64,000 nucleotides of DNA from NCBI RefSeq assembly GCF_014084125.1, contig NZ_CP048405.1:2046001-2110000 (forward strand), read 5' to 3'. The notes beneath the pieces were generated by a model. The model saw only the letters and a list, made by a program, of their open reading frames with translations, searched no databases and was not told the DNA's origin. This document shows, in pieces, positions 19,244 through 29,447 of this stretch; the first letter of the stretch is position 1, and every line of letters starts with the position of its first letter. The DNA comes from Streptacidiphilus sp. PB12-B1b. Its GTDB lineage: Bacteria; Actinomycetota; Actinomycetes; Streptomycetales; Streptomycetaceae. Made by a program: the position numbers and the translations under genes.

Positions 19244-20367
19244 GTCACGTCCTTGCGGGGCCCGGCCCCGCGATGGTCGAACTGGCGTCCTCCAGCAGTT
19301 CGCCGATGCGGCAGATCCTCTTCGCCGCGGCCTTCGCCCTGGTGCTGTCGCTGGTCGGCACCCCGGTGCTGATCCGGATCCTGGCCAAGCACGGCTACGG
19401 CCAGATGATCCGCGACGACGGCCCCAAGGCGCACCACAGCAAGCGCGGCACCCCCACCATGGGCGGCATCGCGTTCATCCTGGCCACCCTGGTGGCCTAC
19501 GGGATGACCAAGGCCATCGTCGGCTCCATGCCCTCGGCCTCGGCGCTGCTGGTGCTGTTCCTGTTCACCGGCATGGGCCTGGTGGGCTTCCTGGACGACT
19601 ACATCAAGATCGTCAAGCAGCGCTCGCTGGGCCTGCGGGCCAAGGCCAAGATGGCCGGGCAGCTGATCGTCGGCATCGTCTTCGCGGTCGGCTCGCTGAA
19701 CTTCGCCGACTCCCAGGGCACCACCCCGGCCTCGACCGACCTCTCCTTCGTCCGCGACTTCGCCTGGTCGCTCGGCCCGGTGCTGTTCGTGCTGTGGGCC
19801 ATCTTCATGATCCTGGCCATGTCCAACGGGGTGAACCTGACGGACGGTCTGGACGGCCTGGCCACCGGCGCGTCGGTGATGGTGTTCGGCGCCTACGTCT
19901 TCATCGGCATCTGGGAGTACGGCGAGACCTGCAGCTCGGCCACGACCGCCGGAGCCAACTGCTACCAGGTCAGCAGCCCGCTGGACCTGGCCGTGGTCGC
20001 CGCCGCGCTGATGGGCGCCTGCTTCGGCTTCCTGTGGTGGAACACCTCGCCCGCCAAGATCTTCATGGGCGACACCGGCTCGCTGGCCCTCGGCGGCGCC
20101 CTGGCCGGGCTCGCCATCTGCTCGCACACCGAGATGCTGCTGGCCATCCTGGGCGGCCTGTTCGTGCTGATCACCCTCTCGGTGATCATCCAGGTCGGCT
20201 CCTTCCGGATGACCGGCAAGCGGGTCTTCAAGATGGCCCCGCTCCAGCATCACTTCGAGCTCAAGGGCTGGTCCGAGGTGCTGATCGTGGTCCGCTTCTG
20301 GATCATCCAGGGCCTGTGCGTCGCCGTCGGCCTGGGCATCTTCTACGCCGGATGGGTGGCCTCGTGA
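19240..20367 (+). CDS. mraY: Phospho-MurNAc-pentapeptide transferase MraY
   Basis: A polytopic membrane enzyme that transfers phospho-MurNAc-pentapeptide to undecaprenyl phosphate, making lipid I. Ten or so helices and the signature blocks [32 protein letters not shown] and [12 protein letters not shown] are present. The GTG at 19240 overlaps the murF stop and gives 375 residues; the ATG at 19306 (MRQILFAA) matches the usual N-terminus of homologues and is an alternative start. The stop overlaps the murD GTG. Confidence 0.95.
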   Translation: MSHVLAGPGPAMVELASSSSSPMRQILFAAAFALVLSLVGTPVLIRILAKHGYGQMIRDDGPKAHHSKRGTPTMGGIAFILATLVAYGMTKAIVGSMPSASALLVLFLFTGMGLVGFLDDYIKIVKQRSLGLRAKAKMAGQLIVGIVFAVGSLNFADSQGTTPASTDLSFVRDFAWSLGPVLFVLWAIFMILAMSNGVNLTDGLDGLATGASVMVFGAYVFIGIWEYGETCSSATTAGANCYQVSSPLDLAVVAAALMGACFGFLWWNTSPAKIFMGDTGSLALGGALAGLAICSHTEMLLAILGGLFVLITLSVIIQVGSFRMTGKRVFKMAPLQHHFELKGWSEVLIVVRFWIIQGLCVAVGLGIFYAGWVAS

Positions 20368-21818
20368 CGACCGGTCACCGGCCGGAGTGGCCGCAGGCGG
20401 ACGACTGGAAGGACCTCCCGGTCACCGTCGCCGGCCTGGGCATCTCCGGCGTGCCCGCCGCCAGGGTCCTGGCCGGGCTCGGCGCCCGGGTCACCGTGGT
20501 GGACGGCGGCGACGGCCCCCGGCAGCAGGCGCACGCCGCCGAGCTGCGGGCGCTCGGCGTCACCGTCCGGCTCGGCGACGGCGCGAGCCTGCCCGAGGGT
20601 GTCCGACTGGTCGTCACCACCCCCGGCTGGCCGCCCAGCAGCCCGCTGTTCCTGGCCGCCGAGGCGGCCGGGGTGCCGGTCTGGGGCGACGTCGAGCTGG
20701 CCTGGCGGCTGCGCCGGCCGCTGGAGTCCACCGGCGAGCCCGCCCCCTGGCTGGCCGTCACCGGCACCAACGGCAAGACCACCACCGTGCGGATGCTGGC
20801 CTCCATCCTCGGCGCGGCCGGGAAGCGCACCGCCGCCGTCGGCAACGTCGGCGTCTCGGTGCTGGACGCGGTCCTGGCCGAGGAGCCGTACGACGTCCTC
20901 GCCGTGGAGCTGTCCAGCTTCCAGCTGCACTGGGCGCCCTCGCTGCGCCCGCACTCGGCGGTGGTGCTCAACCTCGCCGCGGACCACCTCGACTGGCACG
21001 GCTCGATGCAGGCGTACGCCGCCGACAAGGGCCGGATCTACGAGGGCAACACGGTCGCCTGCGTCTACAACACCGCCGACCCGGCCACCGAGGAGCTGGT
21101 CCGCGCGGCCGACGTGGTGGAGGGCTGCCGGGCGGTCGGCTTCACCCTCGGCGCGCCCGGCCCCGGCCAGTTCGGCGTCGTCGACGGCCTGCTGGTCGAC
21201 CGCGCCTTCGCGCCCGACTACCACCGCAACGCCGCCGAGCTGGCCTCGGTGGACGACGTCCGGCCCGCGGCGCCGCACAACATCGCCGACGCCCTGGCCG
21301 CCGCCGCCCTGGCCCGGGCGTACGGCGTCGAGCCCCGCGCCGTCCGCGACGGCCTGCGCGCCTTCCGGCCGGACGCCCACCGGATCGCGCAGGTCGCCGA
21401 GGTCGACGGGGTCGTCTGGGTGGACGACTCCAAGGCCACCAACCCGCACGCCGCCGCCGCCTCGCTGGCCGCCTACCGGCCGGTGGTCTGGATCGCCGGG
21501 GGCCTGGCCAAGGGCGCCGACATGGACGAGCTGGTGGCCGGCGCCGCCGACCGGCTGCGCGGCGCGGTGCTGATCGGCGCCGACCGCTCGCTCATCCGCG
21601 CGGCGCTGGCGCGACACGCCCCCGAGGTCCCGGTCATCGAGCTGCCCGACGGACAGACTGGTGCACCGGCGATGGCCGCCGCCGTCCACGCGGCGGCCGG
21701 GCTCGCCCAGCCCGGCGACACCGTGCTGCTCGCCCCGGCCTGCGCCTCGATGGACATGTTCGCCGACTACGGCGAGCGCGGCGACCTCTTCGCCGCCGCC
21801 GCCCGCGCGCTGGCCTAG
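20364..21818 (+). CDS. murD: UDP-MurNAc-L-alanine:D-glutamate ligase MurD
   Basis: A 484-residue cytoplasmic ligase adding D-Glu to UDP-MurNAc-L-Ala. The N-terminal Rossmann-like [19 protein letters not shown], the ATP loop [23 protein letters not shown] and [12 protein letters not shown] are all characteristic. The GTG at 20364 overlaps the mraY stop; an in-frame ATG at 20352 is also possible. FtsW begins 64 bp downstream after a short spacer with a 14-nt direct repeat. Confidence 0.94.
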   Translation: MTTGHRPEWPQADDWKDLPVTVAGLGISGVPAARVLAGLGARVTVVDGGDGPRQQAHAAELRALGVTVRLGDGASLPEGVRLVVTTPGWPPSSPLFLAAEAAGVPVWGDVELAWRLRRPLESTGEPAPWLAVTGTNGKTTTVRMLASILGAAGKRTAAVGNVGVSVLDAVLAEEPYDVLAVELSSFQLHWAPSLRPHSAVVLNLAADHLDWHGSMQAYAADKGRIYEGNTVACVYNTADPATEELVRAADVVEGCRAVGFTLGAPGPGQFGVVDGLLVDRAFAPDYHRNAAELASVDDVRPAAPHNIADALAAAALARAYGVEPRAVRDGLRAFRPDAHRIAQVAEVDGVVWVDDSKATNPHAAAASLAAYRPVVWIAGGLAKGADMDELVAGAADRLRGAVLIGADRSLIRAALARHAPEVPVIELPDGQTGAPAMAAAVHAAAGLAQPGDTVLLAPACASMDMFADYGERGDLFAAAARALA

Positions 21819-21881
21819 GGGCGACCGGCCCGGACCGCACGTACCAGCCCGAACCGCACGTACCAGGGGAGAGGGGACGCC

Positions 21882-23327
21882 GTGCCAGGGACCGGCGACG
21901 GCCGAGCCAGGGTCCGCCCGGCGGACCGCCCCGCCGCCGGGCGCGCCGGAGCCGCCCGGCCCGGGCGCCGCGGCGGCGCGCAGCCGGGCGCCCGGCCCGC
22001 CGCCGGTCGCCCGGCCCGGGCCGCCCTCCCGCAGCAGACCAGCGTCGCGGTGTTCCGCTCCCGCAGCGGCCTCGGCCGCCCGGGAGCCGCCTGGGCCCGC
22101 TTCCAGCGCGGCTTGGCCCGCCCGCTGACGCCGTACTACCTGCTGCTGGGCTCCTCCGCGATGATCCTCAGCCTCGGCCTGGTGATGGTGTTCTCCGCCT
22201 CCCAGATCGAGGCCCGCAACGACGGCCTGCCGTTCGCGTACTTCTTCGAGAAGCAGCTCACCTCGGTGCTCATCGGCAGCGGCCTGATGTACGTCGCCGC
22301 CCGGATGCCGGTGCGGCTGCACCGCGCGCTGGCCTACCCGCTGCTGCTGGCGGTGATCGCGCTGCTGGTGCTGGTCGCCCTGCCGGGCGTCGGCACCTCC
22401 GTCAACGGCAACCGCAACTGGATCCGGCTGGGCGGCCCGGTCCAGATCCAGCCCTCCGAGTTCGCCAAGCTCGCCCTGGTGCTGTGGGGCGCCGACCTGC
22501 TGGCCCGCAAGCAGCAGCACAAGATGCTGGACCAGTGGAAGCACCTGCTCGTCCCGCTGGCGCCGATGGCGGTGCTGCTGCTCACCCTGGTGCTGGCCGG
22601 CGGCGACATGGGCACCGCGATGATCATCTGCGCGCTGCTGTTCGGGCTGCTGTGGATCTCCGGCGCCCCGCTGCGGCTGTTCGGCGCGGCTACCGCCGTC
22701 GCCCTCGGCTTCAGCGCCGCGCTGATCGTGCTGGTGCCGCACCGGCTCGGACGGCTCAACTGCATCGGCGCCACCCACATGCCCGCCGACGGCTCCTGTT
22801 GGCAGGCTGTTCACGGAGTGTACGCCCTGGCCACCGGCAGGCTGTTCGGCACCGGACTGGGCGCCAGCATCGAGAAATGGGGCCAACTCCCGGAGCCGCA
22901 CACCGACTTCATCTTCGCGGTCACCGGCGAGGAGCTGGGCCTGGCGGGCACGCTGTCGGTGCTCGCCCTGTTCGCGGCACTAGGGTATGCGGGTATCCGC
23001 GTGGCGGAACGCACGAAGGACCCCTTCACCAGGTACGCAGCGGGAGCCGCCACCACCTGGATCATGGCCCAGGCCGTGATCAACATCGGTGCGGTGCTGG
23101 GACTTCTGCCCATTGCGGGCGTCCCGCTCCCGATGTTCTCCTACGGGGGTTCGGCGCTGCTCCCGGCCATGTTCGCGGTCGGTATGCTGCTCTGCTTCGC
23201 ACGCAGTGAACCGGCCGCGAAGGCGGCCCTGGCCGCACGGAACAGAAGAGCTCGGGGCAGTCTCCTCGGTCTGCCCCAACGGACCATCGCGCGGTTCGGG
23301 AAGGCCCGGCAGCGCAGGGAGCGGTGA
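21882..23327 (+). CDS. ftsW: SEDS glycosyltransferase FtsW
   Basis: A 481-residue polytopic protein of the SEDS family, the septal peptidoglycan polymerase that works with FtsI. After a long basic Ala/Arg/Pro cytoplasmic N-terminus (about 80 residues) there are about ten helices. SEDS landmarks include [41 protein letters not shown] and FSYGGSALL. The GTG at 21882 has GGGGAGAGGGG upstream. The last bases overlap the murG GTG. Confidence 0.95.
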   Translation: MPGTGDGRARVRPADRPAAGRAGAARPGRRGGAQPGARPAAGRPARAALPQQTSVAVFRSRSGLGRPGAAWARFQRGLARPLTPYYLLLGSSAMILSLGLVMVFSASQIEARNDGLPFAYFFEKQLTSVLIGSGLMYVAARMPVRLHRALAYPLLLAVIALLVLVALPGVGTSVNGNRNWIRLGGPVQIQPSEFAKLALVLWGADLLARKQQHKMLDQWKHLLVPLAPMAVLLLTLVLAGGDMGTAMIICALLFGLLWISGAPLRLFGAATAVALGFSAALIVLVPHRLGRLNCIGATHMPADGSCWQAVHGVYALATGRLFGTGLGASIEKWGQLPEPHTDFIFAVTGEELGLAGTLSVLALFAALGYAGIRVAERTKDPFTRYAAGAATTWIMAQAVINIGAVLGLLPIAGVPLPMFSYGGSALLPAMFAVGMLLCFARSEPAAKAALAARNRRARGSLLGLPQRTIARFGKARQRRER

Positions 23328-24427
23328 CTCAGGTGCATGTCGTACTCGCCGGCGGGGGGACCGCCGGCCACATCGAGCCGGCGCTGGCCCTCGCGGACGC
23401 ACTGCGCAGGGCCGATCCCTCGGTCGGCATCACGGCGCTCGGCACGGAGAGCGGGCTGGAGACCCGGCTGGTACCGGAACGCGGCTACGACCTCGCACTG
23501 ATCCCCAAGGTCGCGCTGCCCCGCAAGGCCACCCCCGAGCTGATCACCCTGCCCGGGCGGCTGCGCGGCGCGGTCAAGGCCGTCCAGGACGTCCTGGAGC
23601 GCACCCGGGCCGACGCCGTCGTCGGCTTCGGCGGATATGTCGCCATGTCGGCCTATTACGCCGCCAAGCGCTCCGGGGTGCCGATCGTGGTGCACGAGGC
23701 CAACGCCCGGCCCGGGGTGGCCAACCGGTACGGCGTCCGCTGCACCGACTTCGTCGCGGTCAGCACCCCCGACAGCAAGCTCCAGCACTCCCGCTACATC
23801 GGCATCCCGCTCCGCCGCACCATCGCCACCCTGGACCGCAACGCCGCCCGGCCCGAGGCCCGCGCCTACTTCGGCCTGGACCAGCGGCTGCCCACGCTGC
23901 TGGTCTCCGGCGGCTCCCAGGGCGCGCGCCGGCTCAACGAGACCGTCCAGGCCATCGCCCCGCGGCTGCAGCAGTACGGCGTGCAGATCCTGCACGCGGT
24001 CGGGCCCAAGAACGAGATCCCGCGGATCGACGACATCCCCGGCATGCCGCCCTACCGGGTGCTGCCGTACGTCGACCGGATGGACCTGGCCTACGCCGCC
24101 GCCGACATGATGCTCTGCCGGGCCGGGGCGATGACCGTCGCCGAGTTGGCCGCCGTGGGGCTGCCCGGCGCCTTCGTGCCGCTGCCCATCGGCAACGGCG
24201 AGCAGCGGCTGAACGCCCAGCCGGTGGTCCGGGCCGGGGGCGGACTGCTGGTCGAGGACGCCGAACTGACGCCCGAGTGGGTGCTGGGGCACCTGCTGCC
24301 GGTGCTCACCGATCCGCAGCGGCTCTGGGAGATGAGCCGGGCCGCCGCCGAGTTCGGCCGCCGCGACGCCGACGACCTGCTGGTCGGCATGGTGTACGAG
24401 GCGATCGCCGCCCGCCGCCGTGCCTGA
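23324..24427 (+). CDS. murG: UDP-GlcNAc:lipid I GlcNAc-transferase MurG
   Basis: A 367-residue GT28 glycosyltransferase at the inner membrane face converting lipid I to lipid II. It shows the glycine-rich [29 protein letters not shown], and the donor-site block [12 protein letters not shown], with [11 protein letters not shown] in the C-terminal domain. The GTG at 23324 overlaps the ftsW stop; another GTG at 23334 would drop three residues. Its 3' end overlaps ftsQ by 8 nt. Confidence 0.95.
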   Translation: MTQVHVVLAGGGTAGHIEPALALADALRRADPSVGITALGTESGLETRLVPERGYDLALIPKVALPRKATPELITLPGRLRGAVKAVQDVLERTRADAVVGFGGYVAMSAYYAAKRSGVPIVVHEANARPGVANRYGVRCTDFVAVSTPDSKLQHSRYIGIPLRRTIATLDRNAARPEARAYFGLDQRLPTLLVSGGSQGARRLNETVQAIAPRLQQYGVQILHAVGPKNEIPRIDDIPGMPPYRVLPYVDRMDLAYAAADMMLCRAGAMTVAELAAVGLPGAFVPLPIGNGEQRLNAQPVVRAGGGLLVEDAELTPEWVLGHLLPVLTDPQRLWEMSRAAAEFGRRDADDLLVGMVYEAIAARRRA

Positions 24428-25226
24428 CCGCACCCGTCCGGCCCGATCCGCGCCGGTCTCCGCCGACCGCCCCGCCGACCGCCCCGCCGCGCGCGACGCG
24501 GCGGGGCCGGGCGGGCGGCTGCGGCTCTCCCGGCGCGGCTTCGCCGTCCTCGGGGCGCTGGTGGCGGGCCTGCTCGGCACGGTCTGCTGGCTGGTGTACT
24601 TCTCCTCGGTGCTGGACGTGCGGACGGTGCTGGTCAGTGGCACCCGGGTGCTGACCCGGGCTCAGGTGCTGGCGGCGGCCGAGGTCCCGCTGGGCGGCCC
24701 GCTGGAGCGGCTGGACACCGGGGCGGTGCAGGCCCGGGTGGTCAGCCGGCTGCCCCGGGCGGCCCGGGTGCAGGTCAGCACCTCGCTGCCGCACACCGTC
24801 CGGGTGCGGATCACCGAGCGGGTGGCGGTGGCGGCGGTCAGGGGCGCCGACGGCCGCTACACCCTGGTGGACCTCGCCGGGGTGCGCTTCGCCACCGGGC
24901 CGACACCGCCGCCGGGCGTGCCGGTGGTCGAACTCTCGCTCTCCCCGGCCGGGAGGGCCGCCCTGGCGGACTTCCCGGAGAGCGAGCTGGTGGACTCCGC
25001 AGTGCAGATCGCCAAGGCGCTGCCGCCCTCGGTCGCCCGGGCCACCAGTGCCGTCGTCGTCCATTCGTACGACGACATGGAATTGCAACTCGCAGGCGGC
25101 GCAACGGTTCTGTGGGGAAGTCCGGAAAGGGACGCACGCAAGGCGGTGGTGCTGGCCGCGCTGCTCAAGCAGAAGGCGGGCGGCTACGACGTCTCCGCGC
25201 CGGACGATCCGGCGCTGCGGGGCTGA
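24420..25226 (+). CDS. ftsQ: Cell division protein FtsQ/DivIB
   Basis: A 268-residue bitopic protein: basic, Ala/Pro-rich cytoplasmic tail, one helix (about residues 40-61, [19 protein letters not shown]), then a POTRA-like domain beginning around [20 protein letters not shown] and the FtsQ beta domain. It links early and late divisome components. The GTG start lies inside the murG end. A 275-bp promoter-rich gap separates it from ftsZ. Confidence 0.92.
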   Translation: MPDRTRPARSAPVSADRPADRPAARDAAGPGGRLRLSRRGFAVLGALVAGLLGTVCWLVYFSSVLDVRTVLVSGTRVLTRAQVLAAAEVPLGGPLERLDTGAVQARVVSRLPRAARVQVSTSLPHTVRVRITERVAVAAVRGADGRYTLVDLAGVRFATGPTPPPGVPVVELSLSPAGRAALADFPESELVDSAVQIAKALPPSVARATSAVVVHSYDDMELQLAGGATVLWGSPERDARKAVVLAALLKQKAGGYDVSAPDDPALRG

Positions 25227-25277
25227 CGTCCGCCGGCCCGGATCGGCCGACCCGGCAATCCGGCAGGCCACCCCGGT

Positions 25278-25307
25278 TTCAACTACGGACGATTGATCAC
25301 ATAGGCT
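25278..25307 (+). promoter_or_regulatory. Possible upstream ftsZ promoter
   Basis: TTCAAC (25278-25283) and TAGGCT (25302-25307) are 18 bp apart in the ftsQ-ftsZ gap. The -35 match is weak. In Streptomyces coelicolor ftsZ is known to have several promoters in this gap, which makes more than one plausible here. Confidence 0.3.
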
Positions 25308-25339
25308 CACAAGAAAAATCGACAGGCTCGGCGTGTCCG

Positions 25340-25368
25340 TTGAATGGATTCGCCTGGAGACCTAGTGT
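25340..25368 (+). promoter_or_regulatory. Candidate main ftsZ promoter
   Basis: TTGAAT (25340-25345) and TAGTGT (25363-25368) are separated by exactly 17 bp, a good sigma-70-type promoter. It lies in a locally AT-richer stretch about 135 bp before the ftsZ start. ftsZ in sporulating streptomycetes must be strongly upregulated in aerial hyphae, and this gap is where that control is exerted. Confidence 0.5.
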
Positions 25369-25405
25369 CCTGTGACAGTAGATGATGGAAGAGTGACAGA
25401 GCATT

Positions 25406-25430
25406 AACCCTAAACCTCACGGTCAGGGTT
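25406..25430. promoter_or_regulatory. Inverted repeat in the ftsZ leader region
   Basis: AACCCT (25406-25411) is inverted as AGGGTT (25425-25430) with a 13-bp spacer, just downstream of the likely -10 box and about 70 bp ahead of ftsZ. It may be an operator or part of another promoter. No regulator can be named. Confidence 0.3.
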
Positions 25431-25501
25431 CGGGTCCGGACCTCACGAGCAAGAGTTCCCGCCCCTTCGGCACCGTACATCCGAGGCGAGAGGCCTTCGA
25501 C

Positions 25502-26716
25502 GTGGCAGCACCCCAGAACTACCTCGCAGTCATCAAAGTCGTCGGCATCGGCGGCGGTGGCGTCAACGCCATCAACCGGATGATCGAGGTCGGGCTCAAG
25601 GGCGTCGAGTTCATCGCGATCAACACCGATGCGCAGGCCCTGCTGATGAGCGACGCGGACGTCAAGCTCGACGTCGGCCGCGAGCTCACCCGGGGCCTCG
25701 GCGCCGGGGCCAACCCCGATGTCGGCGCCAAGGCGGCCGAGGACCACCGCGAGGAGATCGAGGAGGTCCTCAAGGGGGCCGACATGGTCTTCGTCACCGC
25801 CGGCGAGGGCGGCGGCACCGGCACCGGCGGTGCGCCCGTCGTGGCCAACATCGCCCGCTCGCTGGGCGCGCTCACCATCGGCGTCGTGACCCGCCCGTTC
25901 ACCTTCGAGGGGCGCCGCCGCGCCAACCAGGCCGAGGACGGCATCGCGCAGCTGCGCGAAGAGGTCGACACGCTGATCGTGATCCCCAACGACCGGCTGC
26001 TGTCGATCTCCGACCGCCAGGTCTCGGTGCTGGACGCGTTCCGCTCCGCCGACCAGGTGCTGCTCTCCGGCGTCCAGGGCATCACCGACCTGATCACCAC
26101 TCCGGGCCTGATCAACCTGGACTTCGCCGACGTCAAGTCGGTCATGTCGGACGCCGGTTCGGCGCTGATGGGGATCGGCTCCGCCCGGGGCGAGGACCGG
26201 GCCAAGGCCGCGGCCATCATGGCGATCTCCTCCCCGCTGCTGGAGGCCTCCATCGACGGCGCGCGCGGCGTGCTGCTCTCCATCTCCGGCGGCTCCGACC
26301 TCGGCCTGTTCGAGATCAACGAGTCCGCGCAGCTGGTGGCCGAGGCGGCGCACCCCGAGGCGAACATCATCTTCGGCGCGGTCATCGACGACGCGCTCGG
26401 CGACGAGGTCCGGGTGACCGTCATCGCGGCCGGGTTCGACGGCGGCCAGCCGCCGACCATCGTCCGCGAGCCGGTGGTCCGCTCCAGCCCGGCGCAGACC
26501 CCGGCGCCCGAGCGGCCGAGCGAGTTCAACCGCTCCGGTTCGACCGCGGCCGGGCGCAGCGTGCACACCATCGGCAGCGTGCCGCGCGCCGAGGAGCAGC
26601 CCCCGGCGCCGCCGCGGCACACCGAGCCCCAGGTGGTGCCGCACGTTCCGCAGACCCGCCCGCCGTACGTGGACTCGCCGGCCGAGGAGCTGGACGTCCC
26701 GGACTTCCTGAAGTAG
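25502..26716 (+). CDS. ftsZ: Cell division GTPase FtsZ
   Basis: A 404-residue tubulin homologue forming the cytokinetic ring and, in aerial hyphae, the sporulation-septum ladders. The GTP-binding signature GGGTGTGG spans residues 103-110, with [16 protein letters not shown] at the N-terminus and the T7 loop INLDFADVK in the C-terminal domain. A variable Pro-rich linker ends in the conserved tail DVPDFLK, the docking peptide for SepF. GTG start at 25502 with GAGGCGAGAGG upstream. Confidence 0.98.
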   Translation: MAAPQNYLAVIKVVGIGGGGVNAINRMIEVGLKGVEFIAINTDAQALLMSDADVKLDVGRELTRGLGAGANPDVGAKAAEDHREEIEEVLKGADMVFVTAGEGGGTGTGGAPVVANIARSLGALTIGVVTRPFTFEGRRRANQAEDGIAQLREEVDTLIVIPNDRLLSISDRQVSVLDAFRSADQVLLSGVQGITDLITTPGLINLDFADVKSVMSDAGSALMGIGSARGEDRAKAAAIMAISSPLLEASIDGARGVLLSISGGSDLGLFEINESAQLVAEAAHPEANIIFGAVIDDALGDEVRVTVIAAGFDGGQPPTIVREPVVRSSPAQTPAPERPSEFNRSGSTAAGRSVHTIGSVPRAEEQPPAPPRHTEPQVVPHVPQTRPPYVDSPAEELDVPDFLK

Positions 26717-26739
26717 CGGCAGCCAGTAGGCTGATCTGC

Positions 26740-27480
26740 ATGATCGGCCAGCACAGCAGTAGCGACCGTGCTCACTTCGCCTTCACCGACCGGTGGGGCG
26801 GGGTGAGCACGTCGCCGTTCCAGGAGCTGAACCTCGGCGGCGCGGTGGGGGACGACCCGGCCGCCGTCCGGGAGAACCGCCGGTCGGCGGCGGCGGCGCT
26901 CGGGCTGGACCCGCAGGACGTGGTCTGGATGAACCAGGTGCACGGGCGGGAGGTCGCGGTGGTGACCGGGCGTCAGCCGGAGGGCTCGGCTCCGCGGGTG
27001 GACGCGCTGGTCACGGCGGTTCCGGGGCTGGCGCTGGCGGTGCTGACCGCCGATTGCGTGCCGGTGCTGCTGGCCGATCCGGTGGCCGGGGTGGTCGCGG
27101 CGGCGCACGCCGGGCGGCCCGGACTGGCCGCGGGCGTGGTGCCGGCGGCGGTGGCGGCCATGGTGGAGGCGGGCGCGGAGCCCGGGCGGATCACCGCCGC
27201 GATCGGTGCTTCCGTCTGCGGGCGGTGCTACGAAGTGCCTACGGCGCTCCACGACGAGATCAGTGCTCTCGAACCCGACACCCGCTCGCAGACCAGCTGG
27301 GGCACCCCGGCGCTGGACCTCCCGGCCGGGGTCCGCGCCCAACTCGCCCGCCTCGGCGTGAGCGTGCGGCCCGAGCCGCACATCTGCACGCTGGAGTCGG
27401 CGGACCACTTCTCCTACCGACGCGAGCAGCGCACCGGCCGTCTCGCCGGCTACGTCTGGCTGGAAGGCGACCGTTCATGA
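26740..27480 (+). CDS. pgeF: Peptidoglycan editing factor PgeF (YlmD, laccase-like fold)
   Basis: A 246-residue protein of the multicopper-polyphenol-oxidase-like DUF152 family. It shows MNQVHGREVAVV, TADCVPVLLADP, AAHAGRPGLAAGVV and the zinc-site Cys/His pattern (SVCGRCYEVP). The E. coli homologue removes wrongly incorporated L-Ser from the peptide stem, and the ftsZ-sepF location fits a wall role. TAGGCT (26727-26732) lies 7 nt before the ATG, so a leaderless transcript is possible. The stop overlaps the next gene (ATGA). Confidence 0.9.
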   Translation: MIGQHSSSDRAHFAFTDRWGGVSTSPFQELNLGGAVGDDPAAVRENRRSAAAALGLDPQDVVWMNQVHGREVAVVTGRQPEGSAPRVDALVTAVPGLALAVLTADCVPVLLADPVAGVVAAAHAGRPGLAAGVVPAAVAAMVEAGAEPGRITAAIGASVCGRCYEVPTALHDEISALEPDTRSQTSWGTPALDLPAGVRAQLARLGVSVRPEPHICTLESADHFSYRREQRTGRLAGYVWLEGDRS

Positions 27481-28262
27481 CCGACGGCCAGAACGGCTCC
27501 GGCGCCGACGAGTCGGCGCGCCGGGAGCAACTCCGCGCCAACCTCGCCTCCGTGGAGCAGCGCATCGCCGCCGCGTGCGCCGCCGCCGGGCGCTCGCGCG
27601 ACGAGGTCACCCTGGTGGTGGTCACCAAGACCTACCCGGCCTCGGACGTCAAGCTGCTCTCCGGCCTCGGAGTTGAGGATGTCGCCGAGAACCGCGATCA
27701 GGATGCGGCACCAAAGGCCGAGGAATGCAGCGGACTCAATCTCAGCTGGCATTTTGTCGGCCAATTGCAGACAAATAAGGTCCGCTCCGTTCTCAGGTAC
27801 GCCGACCGAGTGCATTCGGTGGACCGGCTGAGACTGATCGAAGCCCTCTCCGCCGGAGTCCTGAAAGCGGAACGGGAACCATTGGGCTGCCTCATCCAGG
27901 TCGATCTCGGCGGCGAATCCGGGGGCAGTGGTTCCGGTGCCCCGGAATCCGCTTCCGGCCCCGGCCGCGGCGGCGCCCGCCCGGCCGACGTCCCGGACCT
28001 GGCCGCGGCCCTGGCTTCCGCGCCAGGCCTGCGACTTGACGGTGTGATGGCGGTGGCCCCGCTGCGCGGCCCGATGGCCGGCCGCCCGGACCTCGCTTTC
28101 GCCCGGCTCGCGGAAATCTCATCCCGTGTACGGGAGGTGCATCCTGCTGCCACGATGGTCTCCGCAGGGATGAGCGGGGACCTGGAACAGGCCATCGCGG
28201 CCGGAGCGACACATGTGCGCGTCGGAACGGCGGTACTGGGTGCGCGGCCACCCCTCGGGTAA
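27477..28262 (+). CDS. PLP homeostasis protein, YggS/PLPBP family (YlmE)
   Basis: A 261-residue PLP-binding TIM-barrel protein without known catalytic activity, controlling PLP and amino-acid balance. The PLP lysine is K51 in LVVVTKTYPASD; WHFVGQLQTNKV and SAGMSGDLEQAIAAGATHV are family landmarks. A Gly/Ser-rich insert of about 25 residues follows IQVDLGGESGG. The 3' half has lower GC and uses codons ending in A/T much more than neighbouring genes. The start overlaps pgeF's stop. Confidence 0.9.
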   Translation: MTDGQNGSGADESARREQLRANLASVEQRIAAACAAAGRSRDEVTLVVVTKTYPASDVKLLSGLGVEDVAENRDQDAAPKAEECSGLNLSWHFVGQLQTNKVRSVLRYADRVHSVDRLRLIEALSAGVLKAEREPLGCLIQVDLGGESGGSGSGAPESASGPGRGGARPADVPDLAAALASAPGLRLDGVMAVAPLRGPMAGRPDLAFARLAEISSRVREVHPAATMVSAGMSGDLEQAIAAGATHVRVGTAVLGARPPLG

Positions 28263-28315
28263 CGTCACCGGGTAGAAGATCAGATCGCAGAACAAATCAG
28301 GACAAGTAGGAATCT

Positions 28316-28332
28316 CCCCTTCATCAAAGGGG
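28316..28332. promoter_or_regulatory. Short hairpin upstream of sepF
   Basis: CCCCTT (28316-28321) and AAGGGG (28327-28332) form a 6-bp stem in the AT-richer 170-bp gap between yggS and sepF. It could be a weak terminator or an operator for sepF. No clear promoter was identified beside it. Confidence 0.25.
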
Positions 28333-28432
28333 CAGACCGTGGATCGTGGAACCACTCCGCCGCACTGAGCGACATCCGACGGGGCGCGTACCGGTGACAG
28401 AGTCGATCCACCACAGAGCGGAGGACAGGAGT

Positions 28433-29008
28433 ATGGCCGGCGCTGTGCGCAAGATGGCGATCTACCTCGGCCTCTTGGAGGACGATGGCTACGACGTCCA
28501 GAGTTACGACCCGGACGACGAGGACTACGGCCCCGAGCCCGAGCCGCTGCGGACCGGACGCACCGAGGAGGTGCCCCGACCCGTCCCCGCGCCCACCGCG
28601 CCGGCCGCTTTCGTGGCGCCCATGCGCTCCGAACCGAGGATGGCTCCAGTGTCGTCCATCACACCAGAACGTCGACATGTCGAGAAGAGCGCCCCGGTGA
28701 TCATGTCCAAGGCCGCGTCCGAGCGCGAGCCCTACCGCATCACGACACTGCACCCAAGGACCTACAACGAGGCCCGTACCATCGGGGAACACTTCCGCGA
28801 AAGTACCCCCGTGATCATGAATCTCACGGAGATGGACGACACGGATGCCAAACGCCTCGTAGACTTCGCGGCTGGACTGGTCTTCGGCCTCCATGGAAGC
28901 ATCGAGCGCGTGACACAGAAAGTGTTCCTGCTCTCTCCTGCTAACGTCGATGTCACGGCGGAGGACAAGGCCAGGATTGCCGAGGGTGGGTTCTTCAACC
29001 AGAGCTGA
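28433..29008 (+). CDS. sepF: Cell division protein SepF
   Basis: A 191-residue protein with an N-terminal amphipathic membrane-targeting helix ([17 protein letters not shown]), an acidic/Pro linker and the globular SepF domain from about residue 95 ([40 protein letters not shown]). SepF anchors FtsZ to the membrane in bacteria lacking FtsA. The ATG at 28433 follows GGAGGACAGGAG and matches the conserved N-terminus; a frame extension to 28346 is not needed. Confidence 0.96.
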   Translation: MAGAVRKMAIYLGLLEDDGYDVQSYDPDDEDYGPEPEPLRTGRTEEVPRPVPAPTAPAAFVAPMRSEPRMAPVSSITPERRHVEKSAPVIMSKAASEREPYRITTLHPRTYNEARTIGEHFRESTPVIMNLTEMDDTDAKRLVDFAAGLVFGLHGSIERVTQKVFLLSPANVDVTAEDKARIAEGGFFNQS

Positions 29009-29115
29009 CCCGAGCAGGACGACACGTGTGGATCACGTGACGCCGGGTAGCGATCAACTTGCTCCCGGCGGGCGGGCGGAGGACCGGATGGATCGAGCGG
29101 ACGAGGGGAGCGGCG

Positions 29116-29400
29116 GTGAACGTCGTATGGCAGGTGCTGTACATCGTGCTGTACTGCTTCCTCGGCGTTCTGCTCGCCCGTCTGGTGATGGACTGGGTGC
29201 GCCAGCTGGCCCGCGACTGGCAGCCCGGCCGCGCGATGATCGTGGTGCTGGAGTGCATCTACACCGTCACCGATCCGCCACTCAAGTTCCTGCGGCGGCA
29301 CATCCCGCCGCTGCGGCTTGGGAGCGTGGCGCTCGACCTGTCCTTCCTCGTACTGATGATCACTGTGTTTTTCCTGATCGCCGTCGTGGAGGTTCTGTGA
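29116..29400 (+). CDS. sepG: YggT-family membrane protein (SepG/YlmG)
   Basis: A 94-residue protein with two hydrophobic helices (VLYIVLYCFLGVLLARLV and ALDLSFLVLMITVFFLIAVV) around the conserved loop TDPPLKFLRRHIPPLRLG. In Streptomyces coelicolor the orthologue at this position, SepG, positions SsgB and so FtsZ at sporulation septa and affects nucleoid shape. Start GTG 29116 follows GAGGGGAG. It sits between sepF and divIVA as in other actinobacteria. Confidence 0.88.
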   Translation: MNVVWQVLYIVLYCFLGVLLARLVMDWVRQLARDWQPGRAMIVVLECIYTVTDPPLKFLRRHIPPLRLGSVALDLSFLVLMITVFFLIAVVEVL

Positions 29401-29447
29401 ACCACGCAGACGTCCGGCAGTCCGAACGATCACGTTGAGGTGAAGAG

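Noticed and set aside
21834-21866. 14-nt direct repeat ACCGCACGTACCAG before ftsW
   Set aside because: Two copies only, 19 bp apart, with no symmetry; more likely a local duplication than an operator.
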